Source: Sinonovacula constricta (lineage: Eukaryota; Mollusca; Bivalvia; Cardiida; Solecurtidae). Taken from it: 64,000 bases of DNA. Both the position numbers and the translations under genes were made by a program. The DNA lies in assembly GCA_007844125.1 (NCBI GenBank), contig CM017572.1, positions 21,931,407-21,995,406 on the forward strand, written 5' to 3'. Under the pieces are notes generated by a model. The model did not search any database and had not been told where the DNA came from. It saw only the letters and a program-made list of their open reading frames with translations. Below are positions 31,501 to 46,500 of this stretch, in pieces. How positions within the stretch are numbered: the stretch's first letter is position 1; each line of letters begins with the position of its first letter.

Positions 31501-34500
31501 TTAGCCATAAACAATTGTTCACAAACAAATGAGGAAAACCATAATGCAAATTCCAGATTGTTAAGATACTTGGCTCTATACAGATCAAAACTAAAGACAC
31601 ACTTGTAAATATCCATATTTATGATTACAAAAGCGATAACAATGTATTGAATATTAAAATACATTTTATATCAGTGTAAAAACTTAACACGCTAAGTGTA
31701 AGTGTGGTGTATAGGTGTAGTTTGCAAGTGAACATTTATGTAATGGTACCGTGTTAGCAGAATGCAATAGTAACTAAGGACTTGAAACGGCATAATAAGG
31801 AAAAAAAAACACCTCTGAATATCTGGGTAGAACCACTGATGCTCCTCGGGTCAACTAAGCGAACTCCTAACTTGAATATTATCATGATAAAAATGTTTAA
31901 CTAGCAACTCTAAATGCTTGCTATCTCATTATATCTCAATGATTCAAAACCAATAAATATCTACAATCACTGATATAAATATAGCATTGAAATAAAACAA
32001 TAGCCACACAAGTATTACGTAGGGAGTGATCACTGGTTGTCTCCCCTTGAGCCCTTCTCAATCGAAGGGCGTCCAAAAGTGCGAACGATAAACCACCCGA
32101 AGCTGTTGATTCAGAATTCATAATTGCATTTTTGTAGATTCTTTTATAGTGAATTATGATTATTTACTTACAACAATAAAGTAACAATCAAAATCAATCT
32201 TTTCAAAAAGAGGTGTGGTAAAATTACACTTATTATATATCTACAAATGTTTCATTTATAAAATTACCATACTCTAACTACAAAAAACAACAGAAACTGA
32301 TACAAACTAACAGAGATACAAACACTGTTTAAGTAGTGATGCACTTTAAAGGATTTTAATATGACAAGAGTCCTTTTGGCTAACACTCAGAAATACAAGA
32401 AACAATAATAGCAAAAAAATAGGAAATCTCAAAAGAATCTTAAAAAAAACACAACATTTTTCAAATATCTTGCTTAAATTGCTTACCTGTATGAGAAATG
32501 GAGTCCTCTGACTCACTCTCTGAGTTCTTTGAGTGAGATTTGCTGAACAGGGACCGAGGGGATGCTCTGGGTGATGGCATGTTGTTTAGTTTCTTCAGTT
32601 TGTCAAGTGGAGATTTTGGCGAGGCCTGGCTCCTGGTTGTTTTCTTGGCTGTAACTGTCGTTGTTATGGTAGCAGTGTCCTCAAATGTTTCATTACCATA
32701 GCTAACAGTCATGGTGTCATCGCTAAAGAAAAGGAGACAAACAATGAGAAACTATTTCGAACATAATATTTGAGCACAATTATTTTCATTATAGCAAGTT
32801 TATTAATAGAGAAAAAACACCAAGATGAATCCTTAGAGTATTTCAGTTATCCGGAGACGGTGTTCACTTGAAGCCGATTTAGTGCTGCCTTCAATGTGTA
32901 TAGATGCCATGAACACCTGGCATGATGACACACCCAGTCACATTATCCTGACAATAGGACAACCTGTCATGGAACTACCCTTATATTTGCTTGAGCTTTA
33001 ACAAGGGAGATATACCACAACCATTTTAAATGACTTTGGTATGTCACGGCGCGGGATCGAACCTGGGGACTCCCATACATGTTGCTGACACTCTACCGAT
33101 TGTGCTAACAGGTCCGGTCCAAGACAAATGGGAAGAAAATTCTACATAGACAAGTAAGCCGGAAAGATTCACTTACAAGACAAAAATGAGAAAGCTTTTG
33201 TAAAACAAATGTCACACAACCATCATACGTTTTTGATTCATCCATGCTGGACTGTGACCCTACGTCCTCTTGTATGGAACTCTCACTGCCACTGCGATTT
33301 GGATTCTTGAGGTTCGATTTGTCATTCATCATCCGGCGATGAACCTCCTTTGAGGAACTTGCATCGCTGGCTGTCTTGATGCTCTCCTTGATACTAGTGT
33401 AGACGGACTCATCTCGTGCTGTGGATATGTTTTCCGAGATGACAGTACTGTCTTGAGCAGCAGAGACAACTGTTCGAATGCTAGAATCTGTGGCTGGAGA
33501 AATAAAAAGAGAAAAAGAGTATTAAAGAAAATAAGGACAGTAAACCAATGGGTAATAAATACGCCATGGCTAACTTAGTCTTTGTAAATTTCTTATATAT
33601 GACTGAAATGTCATTAAATAAGGGGCAATAATTCATGCAAATTTCGTTTAATCTTAACCAAAAAAAATAAAATAGGTGTGCTGGTTTCAGATGGTACTAA
33701 AGATAATTAAGAAGTTGCGTCAAAACTTAGGTATTGCCCCCACAAAAAATAGAAAACTCTGTAAAAATATCGTTCCAAAGTTAGTTCAATAGTTACAATT
33801 CAGATTTTAAGCTTAGCATTTACATGTATCACTGCAAAGTCTGCAGCATTTTTTTCAATAATAATTATAACTTGCAAGGCATTTGATAAATTAATCTAAT
33901 GATGTCACACCTGGGAGTTGTTTGCACAATTAATCCACAGTCTAGTGTTTAGCCATTACAATTTATCAAGATTTGTGCGGGACAAATCCTTAATATTCAC
34001 ATGCACCTCGTACTGTACGGGTAAAGGTGAAGTCAATAAGTGACGTCAAATATGTCGCTAATAGGCTTCTGTACGCAACTTTTAGTTATATTGACCAGCA
34101 CGTGCAAAGTATTGTTGGCTTTATTTAAAAACTGTTTCTTATATATGGTTAGAAATTATTTTGTGAAATATTTAATGTTCACGGAGTTGCTTCAAAAAAG
34201 CTGTATATTGTGTATAGGAAAATGGGTTATACATAACCAATTTAAGATAAAATAAAAAATAAAAATATATATCTTGAAAATTGTCACATAATCTGGGATG
34301 ACAATTTATGACAATTAAAGTATAAATGGGAGAAATTATTAAATTCAGAAAGGATTAGAAAAACCTCACCTGGGGAATCAGAAATCCCCTAAGGTAATCT
34401 GGAAGTCTGGACCCTGCATTAATTTCTGACCTATGAATAAATTGTTCCTGTCCTACATGAACACTAATGAATTGTCATATCTTTATTTTTATGGTATTTT

Positions 34501-37500
34501 TAATAGTTGTTGTAATATCACCACATTATAAAGGCTAGTTGGGCTCAATGAGACTGCTGTTCCAAACATTCCAATAGAAATCTTATCCACTGATGTCAGT
34601 GAATGCAACATAAAAATTAAAAAGAAATCTTTCTTTTATTTAAATGATTAAGCATTAAAATGAAGACTGTAAGTACCCTTAGTTGTGCCATTACGAGCGG
34701 TAGAGAGCTTGGTGTCTGTTTCATCTTTGGCCACAGAAACTTCCCGAGCAGGCTCCTGGTCTTTATCCTGAAACACAAAACACCAATAGAATATAATATA
34801 TTGTGCTGCCTTCTCTGTAGACAAAACTTATATGGAATATGTTGACTATATAATGTGAAAAGAGTATAACGCCTACAATAAGTAAAACAGCTGTCATAGC
34901 TGAATCAGTAGTGTTTGTTGTGTATATTGTCATAACAATACTTTTTCAATCAATCAAAAATGATGTCAGGTGAAATAAAATATATAGTGCTGTCCCTACT
35001 TTGATGGCTTGCTGTGAATACCACGCCCAGTCACTGTATCCTGACACCTGGCTCGTAACTTTAGGAACTACTTTTTAAAGAAAGCAATTACTGACCATCA
35101 GATTGGACAGATTTTAAATTTTATTTAACATTCAGCAATTCAAAACTTTGAGGATGTTTTCGGTCTGTTAATTAAATTGCATCAAAACAATTTTGGTCAT
35201 ATTAGTGATGTATAGCTACTTAATGGTGGAGGAAGACCTCAGACTTAAGTCTGGGTAGAAGCATCCGTGCACTGCAGGTTAGCTGAAAAACCTCCCTACA
35301 TGTAAGCTCTCGTCTTGACTGGGACGCGAACCTATGTGGTGATGGGCTGAGGAGTTACAAGACTGTGACTCTAACTGCCTGATTTTAGACTCAAGCTCAA
35401 AGTTTGATAACCTTTGGCCTAGGAACTATACTGGGTGAGCCCACCTAAGAATGGTACAACTATTTGGGATGTTTATTGCATGAAAGTACCTTCTCTTTCC
35501 TGTCCCACACTTTGAGGGCCTTCTTCTCCAGTTTGAAGACTTGGCTCTCCTCTGCGTCCAGCCTCTGTTTCCATTTCAGCAACTCCTCGGCATTCTTCCT
35601 GCGGTCCATCAGCCGAGACTGACGTTGGGTCAGGTATCTACAACAAAAACAATGCGACTATTTTTGACATCGATTCTATATTTAGTGAAAATATAAATAC
35701 ATCAAAATAATGTTGATGATCATTATAGCGACATCCAGCTATTTTGGTGGAGGAAGATGCCACATAAATGTCTGGGTAGAACCCCTGGCACACCGCTGGT
35801 CAGCTGGAAGACTTTTCCACATTAAATCCTTCACCCCAAACGGACTGGAACCCATGCGATGAGAGGCTAAACGGTCAGAGGAATTACAAGTCGTCAACTT
35901 TGCCGCTAAGCCACAGGCATCCCCATTTAAAATTATAAGTTATAAGATTAACTTAAGATAAAAATAAAACAACATATTTAACAACAAATATGGCAAAACT
36001 TGTGTTCTGTTTTTGTTATGCATACAGTATATCTATAATAATAAATGATTATAAGTTTATTAGATGGTTAACTATTCTGGGTTCTGAGTCGAATGAATGA
36101 AATGCGAGCACAAGCATTAAAAATGAGAAGTTTAAAAAATGTTTCCTTATGTTCCTTGTTAATCTCTTTTTAAAAAATTCTGCTTCATATTTATGCCTAT
36201 AACATATTTTTAAAGTCCCACATTTCATTTCTCTTATTATTATCCTATAACTCTTTACTGATCAAAAGAACAGTTCAAACTAACACTATTAAGCCCAAAA
36301 TGTACACACTGTTTAAGAGAACAAAATGTGTTTTTTTGTGTGTTTTTTTTAATATATCACAGTGACCGATTATGATCATTAAAGCACCGTCCAGCTATAT
36401 GGTGGAGGAAGACCCCAGACAAATGTCTAGGTAGAACCACTGGTGCACCGCAAGTCAGCTGGAAGACCTTCCGACGATAAATCCTTCGCTCCGACAAGGG
36501 AGAGAACAAAATGAAAAGGTTCTAGATTTAAGTTGAAATAAATAACCATCCCTATGTAGAAAATGGCTAAAGGCAATGCTCAACTCACTTCTCATCCAGA
36601 TGTATTTTCTTGTATTTCTCCACATTTCGTGAATCTGTCCTGGACTTCTTGTTTGTTGATCTAGGTTCAGTGTAGATCTCTGAATCAGACTTGTACGTCT
36701 TAGCTTGGGTCTTCTCTACATCTGAAGCTTCGTCAATCTAAATATAAAACAGCCACAATGGCAATAATAAACAATATATTAACGACAGTAACACACAAAA
36801 AAGTAACTATGAAAAAGACATGCATTTTAAGTGTTTAATAATATGAATGAATTTTATTTTTAGTTCTTTATTTATGCTGAGAGTCATAAGAAGAAGGTAA
36901 CAAACTTTTATTCAAAGGTGAAAGGAAGATTTTTCTAAACATATGTTTATTTAAATCAGATAAAAATGCTGCCTTTATGGTTTTAACAATGAAAATATCT
37001 AATGCAGCATCTTGGCTTTTATATGATGAAAATAAACATAGGCATGTGAACAATTTCTAGTTTCTAGAATAAAATGACTAGCCAGGGCTCGAAGTCACGA
37101 CCTCTAACTTGGGCCACACGAGGGGGATACTTACTGAGCTAACCTCTGCCTCTGTATGGACCTCGTGTGGTCGGCCTAGTCGACCTTTGATGGGAGTCTG
37201 TGCGACTTTCTTCTGGCTGGTTTGTTGGGACTACAGGAAAAGACAGTAAAAGATTGATCAAATTCATAGAGTTTGAGAAAGATAAATGTTGTCAATACAT
37301 ATTGTCTATATATTTTAGAAATGTATTTTTTAAATTATCTGCTAAAAATGAGTGATTTGGTTTTACAAAATTTCATTGCAATTTTTATTTTTGCATGGTA
37401 ACTAAACAAAATAAAAGTATGCTTTACAGGTTTCGTCTTTATATGAAAAGTTGCAGTAACCAGCCTAACTTTTTTGGTTCCATTCCTAGTCTGGACAAAA

Positions 37501-40500
37501 ACATAATAATAATAAACAAAACATACAAAATTCAAACATTAAGAAAAGCCACGGTACCTGTCTCTTGTTTATTTGCTCATACAGTTTCTTTTGCCTTTCC
37601 TTGGCGGCTGCCTTGTTTTCCTCACGGAGTCGTCGTATCTCAGCTTGTTGCTCCTGCAACTTCATCTTCAGCCCTCGCTGTCTTTTGACGATCTGTGGAT
37701 ACTTTTCATCCTCTCCTTTATTTCTGATTTTACCCTTCTGTTGTTCTAACCACTGAATCTCTGCCTTGGTTTTCTCAAGGAGAGCGCTCTCGCGTAACCG
37801 TAGCAACGATGCCTGGTGATGTGCTCGCAGTGTCTCCTCCTTCATGAATTGTTGCACCATCTCCTCGGTGAATTTGTCAAATGATTCCTCTCGTCCAGCA
37901 AACAATGAGTGGAACTCGTGTTCTAACATTCTTGTGGTAGAGGCTGCAAATGTTACAATATAATTAAAACATTTATAGATCAGGGAAGATGTGAAAAAGA
38001 CTTACTTCAATCTAACCCATCTTGAAAAAAAAGGGGACCCAAAACATGCATGAACAAAAAATTGCAGTTCTATGTAAAGTGCATAATTTATAGATTACAT
38101 AATTTGACCTGACAATAATACTTATACGGCTTTATAAATAGAGAAGAAAAAACAGCAAGATCACATTCATACTGCATGATAAAAGCTCAATCTAAACATG
38201 ACCTTGCTAAGTGTTTAGAGGCAAATTTAGCCAAAACAAAATTTAATTTAGAGGGGTTAAATAGAATACTAGAACTGGCAAACATGAAATGTCTTGTGCT
38301 GTTGAACTTACCTTCAGAAGTGACTGATTCGTTGTCAGATTGGTTGTGATGTTTCTTTTTACGATGACTCTCTGATGGCAAAATAAGTCGGAAAGACTTC
38401 TCCTCTCTTTCATCCTCAGTCATTGACTCATTCAGGCTAAAGTCATCAGCTGAGCCTACAATGAACAGAATACAAGTGGTAACTTTCTTCATTTATGATT
38501 CGTTAAGGCAACTTAAGGGACAGTGCTTGTTTTTTGGGGGTTTTTTTGTTACATCACATCGACACACTGATGGTCATTTTGGTGATGTCCAGCTAATTAT
38601 TGGTGGAGAAAGATCCAATACTTATGTCTGGGTACAAACACCGGTGCACCGTAGGTAAGCTGGAACCTCCACACCATAAGAAAGTTCTTGCCCAACAAGG
38701 ACTCAAACCCATGCAGAGAGGGGCTGAGGAGTTACAAGTCTAACTGCTTGGCCACAGGCACCAACCACAGGCAGTGCTTTTTTCCCCCTTTTTTTATGAA
38801 TAAAATTCTATTACATTGAACACTTTCTAAACCCAGGTCCAATTTGATTTAAAGTGGCCATGACATTTGTTTCATGAATGAAATCAATACAATATCTTTG
38901 GTCTATATTTAATATAAGCCATTTTTTTTTACTTTAAGTGGTGAACCTAATTATGCAGGTATGATAATGAAGAACAAATTTAAAACTATTCTAATCCCAG
39001 CTGCTTTCATTTAAATTTCCTTTTGGAACTCAAAGAATCAGCAGCAGCAGCCTTTTAGCGTGTTGTTGCCATGTTTCTGGGTTGCAAGTTGCCTTACAGC
39101 AGTCCTTGTTCAGTTTCTTCAGCTCCTCTTGGATGGTAACATCCAAGGGTTTCAGCCTTCTGCTCATGGATCATTTATCTTTCATACTTTCCCATGTGAA
39201 ATCCACCATTATTTTTTGTTATTTTTTTTTTTTTTTTGATGCTAATTTAATAACTCGTAACTTATCAAATCATAATGTTTGTTTATTGGGTTTATCGTCC
39301 CACGAACAGTATTTCAATTATCTGGAGACGGTGTCCACTTGAAGCAGCTATAGTGCTGCCTTTACTGTATATAGCATGCCGTGAACACTTGGCATGATAC
39401 CACACCCAGTCACATTATCCTGACACCGGGTCAACCAGTCGTGGAACTACCCTTATATTTGCTTGAGCGTAAGCAAGGGAGCTATACCACTACCATTTTT
39501 AACGACTTTGGTTTGTCGCGGCCCGGGATCGAACCCGGGGCCTCCCGTACCTGGAGCTGACGCTCTACCGATTGCGCTACCAGGTCCGGTCAAATCATAA
39601 TGATAATGTTATATTAATAATAATTTGTCTACGAGGCAATTTTCTCTCATAAACTGATGTTTGATAAAATCAGAAGAGGACATGTCAAAAATGAAAATCT
39701 TACTGACAAGTTGTAAAGCAAATGAGATGCAGGCTTACCAAGACTCCCAGAGTCATCGTGATCTGCCTCGTCTGAACGTCTCTTGGCTGATCGACCACCC
39801 GTTGTAACCTTAGGCCTGGTACCCTGTTTACAATAGGATAGACTGGTAACAACCTTGAATAGCATAATGCAATATTCATGTCTGCTTGTATTTATTTATT
39901 TATTTGGGTTTTATGGCACACCGACACTTAACTGGTCATACGGCGCCGAATACAAAGTTAAATGTGAATAGAGCATAATCAGGTTAAAACCAAATTACAC
40001 ATGTAAAATATAGAAAAATATAAGCACTATCAGGTTAAAAAAATAAATTATAATTGAAAACAGGTCAACACATAAAACGGTTTAATGTGTGAACAATTTA
40101 AGTAATAAATAAAAATTGCACAATCCTGAGGGATAAGCCAAAAGTAGAAAATATAACACAGATTATTATTCATGGCATATACAAAGGCTGCAGAGCTGAT
40201 TATACTAATGTAGATAAAAATACATAGTTTAATGTTCTAAATATAAAACTATAATAAAAATTTATATACCAAATAAAAAAAAAAAATGAGGTCTTTTTAA
40301 CATGCAATGGTAAGAATTGAACCAATTATGAACATAACAATTGTAGAAGTAATTGCTTTACAACTCAAATTGTTCTTGATTTTAAAACTAAACAAACCAT
40401 TTGTCTAGCGACAGCATCAGGACCCAGACTGAAGGCTCTAGCCTCGGACAGGAACTTGGCAGCCTCGGCCGTGGCTTTGGCAGCTTCCGTCTGCGTGTCG

Positions 40501-43500
40501 ATGAGGCGCCGTGTGGAGTCCTGTAATTGTGTTACTCCCTCTCCACGTACCTGTGTGGATGGGATGATATTTATTATACTTCTTGTTTATAAACCAATAG
40601 AACAATATTTTAAACTTGAAGAAAAAAAAAAATGAAATATAAACAGCAGTGTTCGGGAATACAACTGCAGGCTTTTGGATTAAGAGACGTTTATTGGGCT
40701 TATCGTCCCACCAACAGTATTTCAGTTATCTGGAGATGGTCAATTAACAGACATTTGTCTTATGCTTGTAATTGTTCTGAAATATGTAGTGCTAAATTTA
40801 TATTTAAAAGTAAGTGATACATTGGCAATGTCTGGCCAATCACATAAGTGTTCAGTTCAAATCTCCGTACCTTGGCAATCATGTCAGCGGCATTGATGGC
40901 GGCCTCTGACGCCCGCTTCCTAGCATCCTCCAGCTGTTTCGTGGCCTCAGATGCCTCCATCTTGGCCTTCAGTTGGATGTCTTTCATCTGAAGCTCATAG
41001 CCTTGCTGCTTCGCCTATAAGCACAACAATGAGAGACATTAATGAATAGTCTCCCCTGAATAATCCCTAAATGCAAGTAGGTCCTTTCATTTGTTTTACT
41101 TGGTTTTTATGCTTGTGCTCTATGGAGTGTATCTTGACCTTTCTGCCTTTCTTGTGATACCCAGGTTAACCATCATCAATAAACGTTTCAATTTTCTTTT
41201 TTAAATAACATATCTCTATAAGTATTTAAAAAAAAAATTAAGCTTATATTTATGCAAAAGTAAGAAATTTCACTGTTTGTAATTGCAATATCTACAAAAG
41301 TACAGGTGATAAAGTCCAAGAATTCCAACTACAAGGACCTACCTACTGTTTGGAATACCTCGGATATTAACTAACAAGGGAGACAATTTCCATTTCACCA
41401 ATGGGATTGGGATTGGGATTAGCCGGCATTTTTGCCGATACTGCGCAGCGACATTTCTGTCATTATAGCACAGGGGCACTTATGAGGTGCCCAGGGACTG
41501 AACCCGGCCGGTCCATTATACTGACACCGACGAGTCAGGCGTAATGCTGTCCCCTTAGCCCCGAGCGTTAGGAGGGAAGCCACTACTACCAACTTTAAAG
41601 TCTTTGGTTAGACCCGGCCGGGGTTCGAACCCACGACCTCCTGATCTGCATTCTTAGATGTGGCAAAAATTACATATAATGTAACCTAACTTTTATCATA
41701 CGCTTACATATAAATATATTTTTATTAGATTAATATGCTATATTAGTATAGTAGTTCTCATCAAATATGCTTTAGTACCAACAAATGAAATTTAAATTCA
41801 TTGGAAAAATGACAAAACCAATTTTGTTTTCAATATGTTAACAGTACAATGCATATAAGTATGATTTACATTCATCTAACTAAACATACTTTTAACATCT
41901 GTGCCAGGGACACAGTTTCCTGTTGTGCGAGGGAAACGGCTCTAGTGCGGTCAACGCCCGACAACTGTTTCAGTGACAGTTCCATACTCTCCAAGTTATG
42001 CAACTCAGTGTAGAAACGTCTTTCTAGTGAATTGGGTGAAAGGCGTGGAGGTTCTGTTGCCTCATCTTCGTCGTCATCTTCATGACGTGGCGTTAAATCC
42101 TCCATTGTTACATCCTCACTCAATTCCACATCAGGGGAGATCACCCTTTCCAATTTTTCTGGCACTGGTTGTGAAAGTTTACTAGAGACTGGTAAGCTCT
42201 TCTGACTTGGAGGTAATTTTTCTGAGGCACTCTTTGCATGGGAGGCAGACTTTTCATCACTGGAATGAAACAAGCATAATACTTTTGTATGTTTTCTATA
42301 TTTTAAATAGTTATGACCTGAACAATCATAGTTAATAGCTGGATATTTTAGGCCTACTAACTTTATTGTTTGTTGTTGTTTTGTTGTTGTTTGTTATTGT
42401 TTTCTGGGGTTTTGTTTTTTGTTTTTTTGTTGTTGTTTTTTTTGTTTGTTTTTTTTTGTTTTGTTTTTTTATTTTACATACAAAATCTTAAACACTCCAC
42501 TGTAATCAGAAGATAATATGCAATGCCAGGCTAATGGTGTCAGAGACTGAAAATCGCAAGATTATCTTCATTTAAGACCTATTCTAGGTCTCAACATTTT
42601 AAGCAAAAACTCAATTTAGAAATGTTACTCCAAGCGCAACAAGATGCTCTGGCCAAGAGTGCATATATCTGTTTGTTTGTTTATTGAGTTTATCGTCCCA
42701 CCAACAGTATTTCAGTTATCTAGAGACAGTGTCCACTTAAAGCAGATATAATACTGCATTCACAGTGTATAGCATGCCGTGAACATCTGGCATGATACCA
42801 CACCCAGTCACATTATCCTGACACTGGGCCAACCAGCCGTGGAGCTACCCATAAATTTGTTTGAGTGTAAGCAAGGGAGCTACACAACTACCATTTTTAA
42901 CGCAATTTTTATGTCGCCGCATGGGATTGAACCAGAGGCCTCCCGTACCTGGAACCGATGCTCTACCAATTGCGCAACCAGGTCTGGTTGCATGTATGTC
43001 TCTAGCAAAAGATGTAGATATAGTTCATCTTGCTCCAAACAAGGGCTTTCAAGGGCCCACATAAGGTCCTTTGCCCCAAACAGGACTCGAAGCCAAGCAG
43101 TAAGAGCTAAGCGTTCAGAAGAGTTGCAAGTCAGCAACTCTACCACTACAACACGGGCGCCCCCACTTTGGTGATGAATTTCTACCTTAAGTGAAGCGAT
43201 TTAACTACAATGTTATATTAAAGGGAGGAGCATGCGTGAGCATGTTCTTACATTTCAAAGGTCTGAGAATAGGACTCTTCTTCTAAAGTGTCCTCATCGT
43301 CGTTGTACTGATTTTCAAAACTGAGCGTGCTTTGTCGTGACCTGAAATGAAAAAAAAAAGTAGAGCTTTTGTCTTTGCCATTACAGTTTCCAGACCAGAA
43401 AATGACCAAAATTTAAGTAAAACAAATATACAAAAGCAACATATAATGTCTACTTCGTTAAAATCTATACCAGCTTATTATAAAGACATGTATTTATATG

Positions 43501-46500
43501 AAAACAATTTGAGAAACAATTAAAATCATCAAAATAATAATTACACAAAAACACATCGCATGTACTCAAAATGTGTTTAAATTTAATTCAACTACAAAGA
43601 TTATTTGTACAAAACAAAATCAACAAGATATATTTTAATTATAAATGTCAACACTTCCTGTAAATTTTGTCTATAATAATTCTTTAATAAGTTAAATGTG
43701 CATATATCTCATTATCTCAAATGAAGTTTCCAGATAGCCTGCAGTGCAGAGGTGGCTCTACGCAACAATACCACCAATAAAATTCACAATACAGGTGACA
43801 GCCACAGTACTACTATATAAGGAACAAACAATAAAAGACGTTGCAAGAAAACAGTACACTTACTTTGATGATTTATCCATTGTAGGACTCTGTGCACCTG
43901 TTGGGGCCCCTTCATTCTGCCTGCTGCTCACTCCGCCCTCTGACCTTTGACCAGTAACTCTTTGCAACTGACTCCGCCCAGACTGGTAGGAGGGAGTGGC
44001 TGAATGAAGAGCTGCATGCTCATTGGCTACTTCTGCTTCACTGTGATTGACAGGTGACTTTTTCTTAGACATTGGCTCTCGGCCTGGTCGTATCACTGAA
44101 AGACAAGAAACTGGTTTATAGGTCATGTAAACCATAAGTGTGCTTTGAGTAAGAACATTCAGAAGTCAAGATAAATGCCAAGATAAAGAGAAATATTTAT
44201 CTTCAAAATCCTTCATTTTTCCCATATGTTTGTTGGTACTCATTAGACTTGTCTTTAATCTCAATATATACTGACTTGCACTGAAAAAGAAATTAATCCC
44301 TTTATCTGGACCTGAGAACTTTTAAAGTATGTTATTACAATAAATGTGATACATACATTTAAGCTTACATACTTATACATATCTTGTTAACTATTTCATT
44401 CACAGTAAATAGTATAGGGTTTTAAAAATTCAATTGATTTTGTTGATTTTCTTTTAAACAGTTTTTAATATTTTTGCATATAATTACATAACTTAGATTA
44501 AACTAGTCTACAACTAAACACTTAGTTATGTTGATGCAGCTTATAACAAAAAGGAATAATTGTGAGTGCTTTACAAAGGCGTAAAATGGCGTATGCATGA
44601 GCTAATGAGTTAAATACATTTTTCACATCACTTGTAAATTTAGCTGGGGAGGGTGAAAAGTCACCTGGGAGACATAGTTAAACTGTCGAATTAGACATGA
44701 AGGTTATTGACCCCAGTCCTCAAGATGCAAAAGATAGAGACAGGTGGAAAACTGCCATTGTTAGAGCTTATGCTTACAGAGGACAACGTCAACTGCAGCT
44801 TCAATGACGATTCAGCAATTGTTTTGTGGATGAAATATATTCACGAAGTAAAATATAAACATGAGGGCCATGATGGCCAAATATCCCTCACCTGCATGCC
44901 ATAGACAATCTGACAAAATTAGCAAGGAATATTGGCAATGTTTAAACAGATCAGAATAATTGTAATGCATGTACTCAAACAACATTTGGACAATCAGTTT
45001 CAATTATTACTAATTCATATGGAACATTCTTTGAACCTAAGGAACATTTATATTAAATATCAAGGCCATAGCTCTTGTAGATACTGAGAACATAAATTTT
45101 CCTATACAGCCACATATGGAAAAAGGTCGAGTCCTTGGTGGTCATGTTTTTTTAACAGATCAATTTAAAGCTCAGAAGAGCTAAAAAGCATTATAAACAA
45201 GTTAACCACATTAAGAAATTGCACTTACATTTATCCTGTTGACGTCTGGAGTAGATAGTGAACACATTGTAATCATCTGGCTCCTCCCAGGACTTACTAG
45301 GGGCGGAGTTATGGGTGAAGCTTTTGGTAGATGGGCGGGGAATGTTGAGAGGGGCCGGTTTATCCATAGACTGCTTGCCACTATGGTAATCACGCTGTTG
45401 TAAACCAGTACCAATCTGTATAATAATAAATACATATTACTGGTATTTTCAAATGTAATAAGTGTTCCAGAATGGACTTTAAATGATTATTGATTGGAGG
45501 GAACAACCTGCCTAAAACATGTTAATCATTCATCGACTTGCAGATATCTTATTAGAGTGTAAACCAGACCACACAAAAAAATATGCAAAAAATCACTATA
45601 TAAAGTTCAACCCTTAAAGTGATAAAAGCAATTTTAAATTCAAGCTGATAAATTTTAAACATTACATAACACAGTTTTTTAGCAACTTAACCAAAAGGAG
45701 TACCATTTTTTGTTTGTATAAAAAAGTGTGATGTAAGTTTACAGTGTATATAATTTATTGTAATATAATTTGTCCCATGCCCAAGGTGTTAACCATCTGT
45801 CAAGTGTGTCTTACCTGTCTGTTAGTAGGCTGTTCGTTGTCTGAGTCGTCTGTTAAAGTAATCTCACTGAATGTTGACGTCTCTGTCATGGTACTATCCT
45901 CTCCATGGTCCTCCCGTGGACTGTTCCTGGAGGCAGGGCCTTTCAAATTAGCTCCACCCTGGGACTGTCTCAAGGACTCTGGCCCGCCTCTCTCTGGTTT
46001 GGGGAGGGGCTGCGAGTTAGGCTGGGTACCAGGAAGCTGGTTCTTCAACACACTGAAGTCCTCCTGAGCCAAGGTGACCCGATCGTATCGTGACACAAAT
46101 TCAGGTGGTTCCCTAGCGCCACCTCCTTTTTCTCCATCCCCCCACCACACACTTGGGCGGGAGCTAGCACCATCTGTGAAATTAGGGTTTCAGTATTAGT
46201 ACGACTACTGTTAGTAAATATTATTTGGTCTGGGATTTAATCAGACGTTTACAAAGCTTGGGGTTACTAAATGTGTAACCTAATATTAAAGATTTATTTC
46301 GTGGTTGCTGGCCACATGCTCATTTTTTTGGCTGCATTTGTTTTCAGTCCACTGGTCTTAAAATAAAAATCAGGAACAACACAAAAATTCAAATATTATG
46401 ACAAAACAAGCATACAAACTGAGACTTACTGTCAGTATTTCTAGTTGCTGTGGCTTGTATTTTCCTAGCTTCTTCTTTGAGACGGTTCTGTAGTGTTTCA

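Noticed and set aside
39510..39589. Possible tRNA genes (also at 6.8, 7.8, 14.5, 33.1, 42.97, 48.4 and 60.85 kb on the - strand)
   Set aside because: A and B boxes are present, but each is the head of a multi-copy SINE with a shared non-tRNA body, and the acceptor stems do not pair cleanly by eye.
42779..43174. 131-codon + strand frame
   Set aside because: Covers SINE A6 and SINE B9; repeat-derived.
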